Positions 45,895 to 54,537 of a stretch of DNA of 64,000 nt are shown piece after piece. Source of the stretch: Desulfotruncus arcticus DSM 17038 (GTDB lineage Bacteria; Bacillota; Desulfotomaculia; Desulfotomaculales; Desulfallaceae); the NCBI RefSeq assembly GCF_900113335.1, contig NZ_FOOX01000019.1, positions 48,997 to 112,996 on the forward strand, written 5' to 3'. The notes below the pieces were generated by a model. That model was not told where the DNA came from. It worked only from the letters and a program-made list of their open reading frames with translations, and made no database searches. The position numbers and the translations under genes are program-made. Each line of letters begins with the position of its first letter. The stretch's first letter is position 1.

Positions 45895-47610
45895 GTGAAA
45901 TTATCACAGTTTATGACCGGCAATCCCGTTACTTTAAAAGAAAATTGCACCATCAAGGAAGCCGCTGAGCTATTTACCCGTCATTCTATAGACGGTGCCC
46001 CGGTGCTTGATGAACAGGGAGAAATTTGCGGCATATTCACCAAAACACACCTGTACCGGGCTATTGTAAATGATTACTCTCATGATATGACGGTTGGTCG
46101 GCTGATGAAAAGGGACGTAAAAACCATTAGCCTGGAAAGTTCTGCTGAAAGTGCCTGGCAGTTGGCCCAGGAGCAGCAGGTAGGCAGGCTGCCGGTTAAG
46201 GACGGGCAAGGCAATCTGGTGGCTATGGTAACCCGCACCAACCTGGTGCAGGCGTTTGAGCAAAAAATGCTTGATACTATCAACAGGCTCAGTGAAACAA
46301 CAGAACTCTACGAGGAATTAAATGCCGTAATTAATTCTTCTTACGACGGTATAGTTGTGTTGGATAAACAGGGAAAAGTAGTGCAGGTAAATAACGCTTT
46401 TACTAAAATGGGACTGTCCATTAACGAAACCATTTATGCTTTGGCCCAAAAAGCCATAGCAAAGAAAGATGCGGTTACCAAAGTGCATCGTCTGCCATCA
46501 GGCAAGGATTTGCTGCTGACAGCAAATCCTGTTCAGCGTGATAATAAAAGCAAAGTTACGAAAGTAGTTGTCAATTGCCGGGATATTACAGAGCTAAACA
46601 ATTTGCGCCGTGAAGTAGAAGCCGGCAAAGAATTATACGAAGTTTACCATACCGAGTTGGAAACGCTGCGCACTAAGTACCTGGGCCACACATTGGTTTG
46701 TGAAAGCCCGGTTATGCGCAATGTTCTGGATCTGGCCGTCAGAGTGGCCAAGGTGGACTCCACCATACTCATTCTTGGTGAGTCTGGGGTTGGCAAAGAT
46801 GTGGTCACCCGATTGATTCATAAAGCCAGTAAACGGTCCGGTGAGCCATTTATCAGGGTCAATTGCGGGGCGATTCCGGAAAACTTGCTGGAGTCGGAGC
46901 TGTTTGGTTATGAACCGGGGGCGTTTACCGGGGCAAGCCGTGAGGGAAAGCCCGGCCTGTTGGAATTAGCGCACCAAGGGACTTTGTTCCTGGACGAAAT
47001 TGCTGAGCTGCCTTTGGCATTGCAGGTTAAATTGTTAAATGTTATCCAGGAGCGAGAGGTTACCCGGTTAGGCGGTATCAAAGCTGTGGAGGTGGATATA
47101 CGCCTGATTGCGGCAACGAATCAAAACCTTGAAGACATGGTTAAGAAGGGAAAATTTAGAGGTGATTTGTATTACCGTTTAAATGTAGTTCCCATCACTA
47201 TTCCGCCTCTGCGTGAACGGAGCAGCGACATCCCGGCTCTGGTAATCCACTTTTTGCGCAAATTCAATGAGAAATACCACCTGAACAAAAGCATTGCGGC
47301 CGATGCCATGGATTACCTGACGGGGTATCATTGGCCCGGGAATGTGCGGGAACTGGAAAATCTAATTGAACGACTGATGGTCATCAATACGCATGATGTT
47401 ATAACAGCTAAAGATTTACCTATAGTTTTTTTGCAGAGCAGCCAAACAGTTGGCAAAGCTGCGGGGAATCAGAGCTTAAGCTCGGAAAAGGAATTGATTG
47501 CCGAGCTGTACCAAAGAATGCGCAGTACCCGCAAAGTCGCTGAAGTAATGGGAGTTAACCAATCGACTGTGGTTAGAAAAATGAAGAAATACAACATTAA
47601 ACCCGATTAA
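45895..47610 (+). CDS. Sigma-54-dependent activator with tandem CBS and PAS domains
   Basis: A 571-aa enhancer-binding protein. Residues 1-120 are two CBS domains (M-T-G-N-P-V-T-L and R-D-V-K-T-I-S-L), likely binding an adenine nucleotide. A PAS domain spans about 140-240. The AAA+ domain has Walker A G-E-S-G-V-G-K-D (about 295) and the sigma-54 loop G-A-F-T-G-A (about 342). The C-terminus has a Fis/TyrR-type helix-turn-helix. The GTG start follows AAAGGA. It faces an acyl-CoA synthetase operon with a -24/-12 promoter, the obvious target. The ligand is unknown. Confidence 0.93.
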   Translation: MKLSQFMTGNPVTLKENCTIKEAAELFTRHSIDGAPVLDEQGEICGIFTKTHLYRAIVNDYSHDMTVGRLMKRDVKTISLESSAESAWQLAQEQQVGRLPVKDGQGNLVAMVTRTNLVQAFEQKMLDTINRLSETTELYEELNAVINSSYDGIVVLDKQGKVVQVNNAFTKMGLSINETIYALAQKAIAKKDAVTKVHRLPSGKDLLLTANPVQRDNKSKVTKVVVNCRDITELNNLRREVEAGKELYEVYHTELETLRTKYLGHTLVCESPVMRNVLDLAVRVAKVDSTILILGESGVGKDVVTRLIHKASKRSGEPFIRVNCGAIPENLLESELFGYEPGAFTGASREGKPGLLELAHQGTLFLDEIAELPLALQVKLLNVIQEREVTRLGGIKAVEVDIRLIAATNQNLEDMVKKGKFRGDLYYRLNVVPITIPPLRERSSDIPALVIHFLRKFNEKYHLNKSIAADAMDYLTGYHWPGNVRELENLIERLMVINTHDVITAKDLPIVFLQSSQTVGKAAGNQSLSSEKELIAELYQRMRSTRKVAEVMGVNQSTVVRKMKKYNIKPD

Positions 47611-47630
47611 ATATTTACCCGAGCCTTGCG

Positions 47631-47665
47631 CGGCCTGCCGTAAATTAATGGCAGGCCGTTTTTTA
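47631..47665 (+). terminator. Terminator after the CBS-PAS activator gene
   Basis: CGGCCTGCC pairs with GGCAGGCCG, followed by TTTTTTA. Confidence 0.88.
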
Positions 47666-47673
47666 TGCAACTG

Positions 47674-47927
47674 TGATGCGATGCAATTTGATGCAAGAGT
47701 GATGCATTGGTATGGTTTTAATTTTTTCCCGCTTATATGAAGTATTGATATGCGGGGATTTAAGTAGATGCATCAGCTGGCAGGGTATTTGCATAATAGA
47801 TTTTAAAGTAAGTTAATTGTAAATTTTCTCATTATTAAAAATTGTTTAAATCGCGCGGCTTGTATGAATAGGTACTGCGTTGTGCGCTAAATCCAAATAT
47901 TCATTAGGTGATGCAAACTGATGCAAT
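47674..47927. promoter_or_regulatory. Repeated TGATGCAA boxes, putative activator sites
   Basis: Boxes occur at 47674 (TGATGCGA), 47679 (CGATGCAA), 47689 (TGATGCAA), 47700 (TGATGCAT), 47768 (GATGCATC palindrome), 47909 (TGATGCAA) and 47920 (TGATGCAA). The first cluster is 70-105 bp upstream of the -24/-12 promoter, where sigma-54 activators bind. The last pair lies between the promoter and the gene. Confidence 0.65.
47776..47793 (+). promoter_or_regulatory. Sigma-54 (-24/-12) promoter of the acyl-CoA synthetase operon
   Basis: GCTGGCAGGGTATTTGCA has the invariant GG (47779-47780) and GC (47791-47792) with exactly 10 bases between, in good context (TGGCA and TTGCA). Confidence 0.82.
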
Positions 47928-47947
47928 GACAGAAATATGGGGTGGCT

Positions 47948-49495
47948 ATGTATAATATCGGGAATATACTTGAGCTGGCAGCGGCAAAATATCCCCGGCG
48001 CCAGGCGCTGGTTTACCGGCCCAAGAGCCAGTTTTGGACTTATGACCAGTGGGACGGGCATGTTAACCGTCTGGCTAACGCCCTGCTAAAATTGGGCATC
48101 AACAAAGGGGATACCATATCCACTTATTTGGGTAATTGCAGTGAACTGGTCTCGGTGCTTTTTGCAGCGGCTAAAATTGGAGCGGTTTTTAATCCCATCA
48201 ACTGCAATTTAAGTTCAGGAGAACTGTCTTTTATTTTAAATGATGCACAAGCTAAATTACTGGTGTTTGGTTCTACCGGAAACAAGCGGGTCACAGGTTC
48301 ACTGGCCAGAATCAAAACCGTTCAGCATTATTTATACGTTGACGGGTCGCCGCCGGGCTTTGCCCGTTCCTATTACCAGCTTTGCGCTAGCCAGTCCGCA
48401 ATAAAACCGGTAGTTGAAGTTTCCGAAAACGATTGGTTTTCCATCATTTATACCAGCGGTACTACCGGTAAGCCCAAAGGGGTTATTCACAAGCACAGGG
48501 ATATTGTTGACCACAGTATGTGCATGATCCAGTCACAAAAATTAAGTTATCAAGACCGGGGCTTGTCTGTCGATCCCCTTTATCATGCTGCGGAATTACA
48601 CTGTTTTTTTCTGCCCCGGGTGCACGTGGGGGCGGCCAGTATTATTGCCGATTCCTCCGACCCCAAGTTAATACTGCAGCTTTTGGAAGAAGAGAAAATT
48701 ACCTTTATGTTTGCCGATCCGGCGATCTGCAGACTAATCATCCAGAACGCTCCTGAAGGCTGTTGTCTTCCCAGCCTCCGGCTATTGGCCAACGGCGGGG
48801 CCCCAATGCCTCACGCACTGGCGGCTAAATGCCGGGAAATATTTAAAACAGACATACTCCATTTATACGGCATGACTGAAATGGGCCCCGCCATTACGGT
48901 GCTCTACCCTGAGGAACTGGAGGCTAAGGCCGGATCGGTGGGCAAACCGTTGATCAATCACCAAATCAGAGTTGTCCGTTTAAATGCTGTTTACCCGTCG
49001 GATCCCGATGACATTTTAGCGCCCGGGGAAAAGGGGGAAGTTGTGGTTCAGGGTGTCGGGATGATGCAGGGTTATTATAACCGGCCCGAGCTGACGGCTG
49101 AGGCTATGTACGGTGGCTGGTACCATACGGGTGACATAGGCTGTTTTGATTCCGAGGGCTATTTGTGGCTTTCCGGCCGGCGGGACGATGTCATCTTTTC
49201 CGGAGTGGAAAACGTTTATCCTGAGGAAATCGAGGAAGTCTTGCTTGATCATCCTGATGTTGTTGAAACCGCCGTGGTGGGGGTTGAAAAGCGAGAATGG
49301 GAAACTGAGATTGTTGCATTTATAGTAAGTAGGAATAAATTGTTGGCTGCAGCTGAGGTTAATTCATTTTTAAAGGAGAGTGAAAAGCTGGCTGATTTTA
49401 AAATTCCGGGAGAATACAGGCTTGTAGACAAATTACCCAGAGTAACCACGGGTAAGATTCAAAGAAGGCAATTAATTAAAAAAATAAAAAAATAA
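47948..49495 (+). CDS. AMP-forming acyl-CoA synthetase
   Basis: It activates a carboxylic acid to its CoA ester via acyl-AMP. The 515-aa protein has Y-T-S-G-T-T-G-K-P-K-G-V (A3), Y-G-M-T-E-M-G-P-A (A5), W-Y-H-T-G-D-I-G (A7) and a C-terminal T-T-G-K-I-Q-R-R (A10 Lys). The ATG at 47948 follows GGGGTGG directly; a GTG at 47942 is less well placed. Substrate preference cannot be deduced; with a second synthetase gene 20 bp downstream, fatty or aromatic acids are likely. Confidence 0.9.
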   Translation: MYNIGNILELAAAKYPRRQALVYRPKSQFWTYDQWDGHVNRLANALLKLGINKGDTISTYLGNCSELVSVLFAAAKIGAVFNPINCNLSSGELSFILNDAQAKLLVFGSTGNKRVTGSLARIKTVQHYLYVDGSPPGFARSYYQLCASQSAIKPVVEVSENDWFSIIYTSGTTGKPKGVIHKHRDIVDHSMCMIQSQKLSYQDRGLSVDPLYHAAELHCFFLPRVHVGAASIIADSSDPKLILQLLEEEKITFMFADPAICRLIIQNAPEGCCLPSLRLLANGGAPMPHALAAKCREIFKTDILHLYGMTEMGPAITVLYPEELEAKAGSVGKPLINHQIRVVRLNAVYPSDPDDILAPGEKGEVVVQGVGMMQGYYNRPELTAEAMYGGWYHTGDIGCFDSEGYLWLSGRRDDVIFSGVENVYPEEIEEVLLDHPDVVETAVVGVEKREWETEIVAFIVSRNKLLAAAEVNSFLKESEKLADFKIPGEYRLVDKLPRVTTGKIQRRQLIKKIKK

Positions 49496-49514
49496 ATGAA
49501 AGGGGGAGTCTAAA

Positions 49515-51107
49515 TTGGAAAAGCTTTGGTTTAAAAATTACCTGCCTGACACCAGGCATCATTTAATTTACCCGGAAGGGCCGGTTTTCCAATTTTTAAT
49601 TGACAGTGCCAGGCAATACCCGGAAAATGATGCCATTATCTTTGCCGACCGGCATATTACTTTTAGTCAACTGGATTTGATTACCAACCGTTTTGCCAGG
49701 TTCCTGCAGGACAAAGGAGTGCGTAAAGGCGACCGGGTGGCCATTCTGGCACCCAATTGCCACCAAAACGTGATTGGTTTTTTTGGGGCACTGAAAATTG
49801 GCGCCATAGTGGTGCAGAATAATCCTATGTATGTGGAAAGGGAACTGGAGCACCAGTTAAACGACTCAGGCAGCGAGACAATTGTTTGCCTGTCCGACCT
49901 TTATCCTAAAATTAAAAACATCAGGGCCAACACCCGGCTAAGAAACATGGTTACTTTTAATCTTGACGGTTCCCCTGTCTCCACCGGCGATGATACGGTG
50001 GATCTACAGGCTGTAATTAACGATTACAGCTCCGAATACCGGCAGGAATCCGTCGTCCCTGAAGATCTGGCCTTGCTGCAGTATACCGGCGGCACCACGG
50101 GAGTCTCCAAGGGCTGCATGCTAACGCACCGCAATTTGGTAGCCAATGTTTTGCAGACTGTTGAGGTGGTTGGCAAGAACTACCGCCGTGGTGATGACTA
50201 CGTTATCGGCGTGCTGCCGCTCTTCCATGTTTATGGCCTTACCTGCATCATGAACATGTCCGTATATATGGGCGTTGCAATGATTCTGTTTCCGCGGTTT
50301 GAACCTAAAATGGTCATTGAAGCCATCCATAGGTATAAGGTTGGTGTCTTCTTTGCCAGCCCCACGATGCTTATTGCCATTAACAGTTATAAAGAAATAG
50401 GGAACTACGATTTGCGCTGCCTTCATACCTGCATCAGTGGTTCCGCACCTCTGCCCAATGAGGTTAAAACGGCGTTCTTTAAGCTGACCGGGGTGGAAGT
50501 GGTGGAGGCTTACGGGCTGTCTGAAGCTTCTCCGGTTACCCATAGCAATCCGGTCAACGGTAAAGTAAAAATAGGCAGCATCGGTCTGCCCGTTTCGGAT
50601 ACGGATATGAGAGTTATTGATATTAATTCAGGCGCGGAATGTTCGGTTAAACAAACCGGGGAATTGTGGGTAAAGGGGCCGCAGGTAATGAAGGGCTATT
50701 GGAACAAGCCGGAAGAGACCGCCAATGTTTTGGAGGACGACTGGCTTAAAACAGGTGATGTGATTGAAGTCGACGAAGAGGGCTATGTATATATAGTCAG
50801 CAGGAAAAAAGATGTGATCATAGCTGGCGGCTACAATATCTATCCGGTTGAAGTAGAAGACGTACTTTTCACTCATCCCAAAATTCAGGAATCGGTAGTG
50901 GTTGGCATACCCGACGCATACCGGGGAGAAACGGTTAAAGCGGTTATCGTGCTTAAAGAGAGCGAAACTGCCACCACAGAAGAGATTATTTCGTATTGCC
51001 GGACCAAACTTGCTGCGTACAAGGTGCCGCGTAAGGTGGAATTCCGCCGGGAATTACCCAAATCAGCCGTGGGCAAAGTATTGCGCCGCGTCTTAAGAGA
51101 GGAATAA
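49515..51107 (+). CDS. AMP-forming acyl-CoA synthetase, long-chain fatty acid CoA ligase-like
   Basis: A 530-aa ANL enzyme with Y-T-G-G-T-T-G-V-S-K-G-C (A3), Y-G-L-S-E-A-S-P-V (A5), W-L-K-T-G-D-V-I (A7) and the C-terminal S-A-V-G-K-V-L-R-R. Overall it resembles FadD/4-coumarate-CoA ligase-type enzymes. The TTG start at 49515 follows GGGGGAG, 20 bp after the preceding synthetase, so both belong to the sigma-54-controlled operon. The exact acid is unknown. Confidence 0.9.
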   Translation: MEKLWFKNYLPDTRHHLIYPEGPVFQFLIDSARQYPENDAIIFADRHITFSQLDLITNRFARFLQDKGVRKGDRVAILAPNCHQNVIGFFGALKIGAIVVQNNPMYVERELEHQLNDSGSETIVCLSDLYPKIKNIRANTRLRNMVTFNLDGSPVSTGDDTVDLQAVINDYSSEYRQESVVPEDLALLQYTGGTTGVSKGCMLTHRNLVANVLQTVEVVGKNYRRGDDYVIGVLPLFHVYGLTCIMNMSVYMGVAMILFPRFEPKMVIEAIHRYKVGVFFASPTMLIAINSYKEIGNYDLRCLHTCISGSAPLPNEVKTAFFKLTGVEVVEAYGLSEASPVTHSNPVNGKVKIGSIGLPVSDTDMRVIDINSGAECSVKQTGELWVKGPQVMKGYWNKPEETANVLEDDWLKTGDVIEVDEEGYVYIVSRKKDVIIAGGYNIYPVEVEDVLFTHPKIQESVVVGIPDAYRGETVKAVIVLKESETATTEEIISYCRTKLAAYKVPRKVEFRRELPKSAVGKVLRRVLREE

Positions 51108-51113
51108 TTTAAA

Positions 51114-51161
51114 GATTGTCTTGAGCGATGGGAAAGTATGGGGCATTACCGTTATCCATAA
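51114..51161 (+). pseudogene. 3'-terminal remnant of a DUF1287 gene
   Basis: The 15 codons D-C-L-E-R-W-E-S-M-G-H-Y-R-Y-P plus stop match the end of the DUF1287 lipoprotein (D-C-L-E-R-W-E-I-I-G-H-Y-R-Y-P) at 45624-45671. The remnant begins directly after the second acyl-CoA synthetase, indicating insertion or duplication at this site. Confidence 0.8.
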
Positions 51162-51166
51162 GTTAA

Positions 51167-51192
51167 AAGGCAACCGGCTTGGCCGGTTGCCT
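51167..51192. terminator. Bidirectional hairpin between the convergent synthetase and cupin genes
   Basis: GGCAACCGG pairs with CCGGTTGCC around a 5-nt loop, with A-rich sequence on the left serving as a T-run for the minus strand. Confidence 0.65.
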
Positions 51193-51220
51193 GCAATAGA
51201 TTCAAGCATATGGCGTTAAA

Positions 51221-51568
51221 CTATACATCTCCCTCTTCCGGCACAATGCAAATAAAGGCAAAGTCTTCTGAACCCGCGTTTTTGAACTGGTGCTCGGCGT
51301 CACCGGGGACATAAGCCACAGAGCCGGCCTCCACTGTTTGCTCGGTGCCGTTGAGAAACAGGGTGCCTTTGCCGCTGACAATATAATTAATATGCGGCCA
51401 GGGGTGAGAGTGCCGGGGTGTGTGGCCTTCCGCAGTCAGGGTAAAAAGGCGCATAACCCAACCTTCCCAGCCATGGGCCGGGCCGATCAGGGTTTGTTTG
51501 GTAGCGTTTAAAATGCCGGGAGCGCTTAATCTGATGCCCTTAATATTCTTGACGTGATCAATATACAT
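51221..51568 (-). CDS. Cupin-domain protein
   Basis: A 115-aa single-domain cupin with motif 1 H-T-P-R-H-S-H-P-W-P-H (metal-binding His) and motif 2 P-G-D-A-E-H-Q-F-K-N. The ATG follows GGGAGG. Such small cupins are dioxygenase-like or sugar/acid-binding; no function can be assigned. It is on the minus strand, apart from its neighbours. Confidence 0.85.
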   Translation of the reverse strand: MYIDHVKNIKGIRLSAPGILNATKQTLIGPAHGWEGWVMRLFTLTAEGHTPRHSHPWPHINYIVSGKGTLFLNGTEQTVEAGSVAYVPGDAEHQFKNAGSEDFAFICIVPEEGDV

Positions 51569-51685
51569 TTTCGTTACCTCCCTGTTAATTAGTTTGCTAA
51601 TTTGCAGTTATATTAATACTAAATTAGAAGTCAGAACTCAGTAGGAATTAATTGCATTTCACTTGAATTATATCTGATAATTATT

Positions 51686-51744
<59 letters not shown>

Positions 51745-51749
51745 TTCAG

Positions 51750-52208
51750 TTATTGTTTTTGTTTAAGTTCATCCGCCAGCATTTTAGCAATCTCCTGGTC
51801 CTGCTTTTTCAAGGCGGCCAGGTACATGAATATACTGCCGGGGTACGCAATATTTTCCGGAAGGATAGCGTTTTCCAGGCAGGTACGGGTTAAGGCGATA
51901 ACACAGTTAGGTGAATGATTGTCCCGGCACTCACGACACTGTCGGCAGGTTTCTGCCAGAGCAGGGATGATATTTCCAACGAAATAATGTTTCATGTCGG
52001 ATCTCGGTATGTGTTTGGCCGCGCCGGGAATATCCAGGATGCCTTTTTGTCTGGCAAATTGCAGTGAGCGTAGGGCAAAACCTACAATGCACGCCGCCGG
52101 CTTGCATTCTGTGGTATTATACAGGTCGCATTCGTTGCATATTTTTTGTAACGGTGTAATCATGGCTTCCAAACTAACGATATCCGAGGATCTAATAGTT
52201 ACAGTCAA
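51750..52208 (-). CDS. Cys-rich protein encoded with the small sulfite-reductase-like gene
   Basis: A 152-aa soluble protein with two Cys clusters: C-N-E-C-D-L-Y-N-T-T-E-C-K-P-A-A-C near residue 24-40 and C-R-Q-C-R-E-C near residue 88-94, plus C-V-I-A and C-L. The spacing suggests metal or Fe-S binding, but it does not match a classical ferredoxin. The TTG start overlaps the stop of the upstream siroheme protein gene by 4 bp, so the products are probably made together. The family is not recognised. Confidence 0.7.
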   Translation of the reverse strand: MTVTIRSSDIVSLEAMITPLQKICNECDLYNTTECKPAACIVGFALRSLQFARQKGILDIPGAAKHIPRSDMKHYFVGNIIPALAETCRQCRECRDNHSPNCVIALTRTCLENAILPENIAYPGSIFMYLAALKKQDQEIAKMLADELKQKQ

Positions 52209-52939
52209 CTTGCGTCACTTCCTTTCAGACCTAGAAATGACAGGAAATCTTCATCTTCAGGTTCACCCGCGCTATTGATGGCAATTAATTCTTTAGGTGG
52301 CAGAAAAGGATCAATTCCCATGCGTGCCACCACTGCCGAGATTCTTTCCACGGGCTGGGCCAGTGAGGCGTAAGCCTTCAAGGTATGGTCGAATAGCTTA
52401 AACACACCGGCTTCAGTGACTTTTTCAGCAATTAGACTACCGTGGACAGGTTTGGCGCTTCCGCCCCGGCCGCCGAGGTACACATCAAAGGAGTCAACAT
52501 TCCGGGCAATTATGCCGATATCAGCGCAGAGCGGGTCGGTGCAGCCGCGGGGGCACCCGGCTACAGCAATCTTAACGTCTTTGGGGGTTTCCCGGCCCAG
52601 GTATTTTTCCTGCAATTTAATACCAAGATCCAGAGCGTCACCCAGCGCCCTTGGACAAAGGGCTTCACTGCCTGCGCAGGCTTTAACGGCCCGTACGGCA
52701 TTCCCGTACGGGGAAACCATTAATTCCAAATCCGCAAGGCGGTCAACAAGGGAGGAAAGGTTCTGCTCGTCAATAATAGCCACAATGGTTTGCCGTGTGG
52801 TGAGCTTTAGCCGGAAGACCCCGCATTCACGTGCTGCTTTGCCAAGGCCTTCCATTTGGCCCGGGGTCATAACTCCACATGCCGCTACAATGTTAACGGC
52901 ATACATTCCGTTACTTTGCTTAAAATAGGCTTTGCCCAA
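52205..52939 (-). CDS. Small siroheme-[4Fe-4S] nitrite/sulfite reductase-like protein
   Basis: A 244-aa protein with a ferredoxin-like half domain (residues 1-65, K-L-T-T-R-Q-T-I) and a nitrite/sulfite reductase 4Fe-4S domain carrying C-A-G-S-E-A-L-C-P-R and G-C-P-R-G-C-T-D-P, i.e. C-x5-C and C-x3-C ligands for the [4Fe-4S]-siroheme centre. This is about the size of low-molecular-weight assimilatory-type sulfite reductases, and half that of Dsr or aSir. The TTG at 52939 follows GAGGTGAT; a GTG at 52948 is also in frame. Its true substrate (sulfite, nitrite or a haem d1-like role) is open. Confidence 0.85.
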   Translation of the reverse strand: MGKAYFKQSNGMYAVNIVAACGVMTPGQMEGLGKAARECGVFRLKLTTRQTIVAIIDEQNLSSLVDRLADLELMVSPYGNAVRAVKACAGSEALCPRALGDALDLGIKLQEKYLGRETPKDVKIAVAGCPRGCTDPLCADIGIIARNVDSFDVYLGGRGGSAKPVHGSLIAEKVTEAGVFKLFDHTLKAYASLAQPVERISAVVARMGIDPFLPPKELIAINSAGEPEDEDFLSFLGLKGSDAS

Positions 52940-52965
52940 TAATATCACCTCTTAATCTCGTTAAC

Positions 52966-53008
52966 CGCCGCTAAGACTCCCGCCTCTACAGGCGGGAGTT
53001 AAGCGGCG
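52966..53008. repeat. Strong composite hairpin upstream of the siroheme protein gene
   Basis: CGCCGCT and ACTCCCGCCT pair with AGGCGGGAGT and AGCGGCG, with a CTAC loop and small internal bulges. It adjoins the 64-bp element at 53014, and both may be parts of one mobile repeat. Confidence 0.7.
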
Positions 53009-53013
53009 ATAAA

Positions 53014-53077
53014 CTCGAAATAAGTGCGACTAAGGTTCAGGTGGGGTCAAAACCCCATCTGAACCAAGTCTTCTTTA
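53014..53077. repeat. 64-bp dispersed palindromic element, copy 2
   Basis: It is identical to 1277-1340 except for one G/T change in the stem (CAGGTGGGG here, CAGTTGGGG there). The 310-bp gap 52940-53249 otherwise holds only an inverted repeat GATTCAGG/CCTGAATC at about 53193-53221. Confidence 0.85.
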
Positions 53078-53249
53078 TTGGTTATTATTTCAATTACTTA
53101 ATTAAAAGTCAATATTATTATCTTGGGGCCGGCCGATTAAAAGGGAATGGGTTAAAAATGACTAAATATAATTCCAACAAAAAATAATTACCAGATTCAG
53201 GCATTAATATTGTCCTGAATCAGTAAACAAAAGTTAGGAGGTTATTTAA

Positions 53250-54410
53250 ATGTCATATCAGCTATCGGAAGAACAGGAAATGCTGCGTCAATCGGTCAGG
53301 CGGTTAGCGGAGGATAAGGTTGCGCCAAGGGCTGCGGAAATTGATGAAAAAGACGAATATCCCTGGGATTTAAAGGAATTGATAGCCGATCAGGGACTGC
53401 TTGGAGCAGGAATACCCGAGGAGTACGGCGGTACAGGAGCCGGCCTGCCGTCCGTGGTACTAATCGTAGAGGAAATTGCTAAAGTATCGGCTGCCGCTTC
53501 ATTAATCGTGGCCGCCCAGGAGCTTGGCATGATGCCCATCCTGGTTGGGGGATCGGAAGCACAAAAACAAAAATACCTGCCGGGTATAGCTGACGGAGAC
53601 CAGATTGCCGCTTTTGCCCTCACTGAACCCAATGCAGGCTCAGATGCCGGCAGTGTTAAGACCAGGGCTGTTCGGGAAGGTGACAAGTATATTCTGTCGG
53701 GGCAGAAATGTTTTATTACCAACGGCAGCATAGCCGATGTGTTTACGGTATTTGCAACCACCGACCCCAAGGCAGGATTAAAGGGTCTTAGCGCTTTCAT
53801 CGTAGAAAAAAGCTACCCCGGTATAACCATTGGCAAAAAGGAACACAAAATGGGGATCAGGGGCTCGGAAACCACAGAAGTGATCTTCGATAATTGCCCC
53901 GTGCCTGCAGAAAATTTAATGGGTAAGGAAGGTCATGGCTTTAAGATTGCCATGATGACCCTGGACTGCACCCGCCCGGTAATCGGCGCCCAGGCCGTCG
54001 GCATTGCCCAGGGGGCTTTGGATTATGCGGTTAGCTATGCCAAGGAGAGGGTTCAATTTGGCAAACCCATCGCTATGTTCCAGGGTATTCAATTTATGCT
54101 GGCAGACATGTGCACCAGAGTGGAAGCGGCAAGGCAATTGGTATACAAAGCTGCTCATATGATCGAAAACGCCGGCAAAAACAATGTTTCCGCCAGCGAG
54201 GTTGGCCGTTTTTCCTCAATGTGCAAGCTGTTTGCATCTGATGTGGCCATGCAGGTGACGGTAGACGCCGTACAGGTTTTGGGCGGCTACGGGTATATGA
54301 AGGAATACCCGCTTGAAAGAATGATGCGTGATGCTAAGATTACCCAGATCTATGAAGGCACCAATCAAATTCAGCGGGTTGTTATTGCCAAAAACCTGCT
54401 TTCCGACTAA
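53250..54410 (+). CDS. Acyl-CoA dehydrogenase, short/medium-chain type
   Basis: A 386-aa FAD enzyme that oxidises acyl-CoA to enoyl-CoA and reduces an electron-transferring flavoprotein. Motifs include F-A-L-T-E-P-N-A-G-S-D-A-G-S, F-I-T-N-G-S, and the C-terminal Y-E-G-T-N-Q-I-Q-R with the catalytic Glu near 366. The length is typical of butyryl-CoA or isovaleryl-CoA dehydrogenases. ATG follows AGGAGG. It precedes an acyl-CoA synthetase, separated by a terminator-like stem. No etfAB is in the window. Confidence 0.94.
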   Translation: MSYQLSEEQEMLRQSVRRLAEDKVAPRAAEIDEKDEYPWDLKELIADQGLLGAGIPEEYGGTGAGLPSVVLIVEEIAKVSAAASLIVAAQELGMMPILVGGSEAQKQKYLPGIADGDQIAAFALTEPNAGSDAGSVKTRAVREGDKYILSGQKCFITNGSIADVFTVFATTDPKAGLKGLSAFIVEKSYPGITIGKKEHKMGIRGSETTEVIFDNCPVPAENLMGKEGHGFKIAMMTLDCTRPVIGAQAVGIAQGALDYAVSYAKERVQFGKPIAMFQGIQFMLADMCTRVEAARQLVYKAAHMIENAGKNNVSASEVGRFSSMCKLFASDVAMQVTVDAVQVLGGYGYMKEYPLERMMRDAKITQIYEGTNQIQRVVIAKNLLSD

Positions 54411-54430
54411 AGTCACCAATAATGAAGGAT

Positions 54431-54460
54431 AATGTAAAGCCCCGCTGGGGTTTTACATTT
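54431..54460 (+). terminator. Terminator after the acyl-CoA dehydrogenase gene
   Basis: AATGTAAAGCCCC pairs with GGGGTTTTACATT around GCT, followed by TT. It is imperfect but stable. Confidence 0.65.
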
Positions 54461-54537
54461 AAGGTAAAAATTCAGAAAGTTAACTTTATTGATAAAATTC
54501 AACCCAAAAAAATATACGCATAAGAGGAGGTTTTGGC

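Noticed and set aside
53192..53221. Possible sigma-54 promoter GGCATTAATATTGT upstream of the acyl-CoA dehydrogenase gene
   Set aside because: The -12 element reads GT instead of the nearly invariant GC, and the sequence is part of a GATTCAGG/CCTGAATC inverted repeat.
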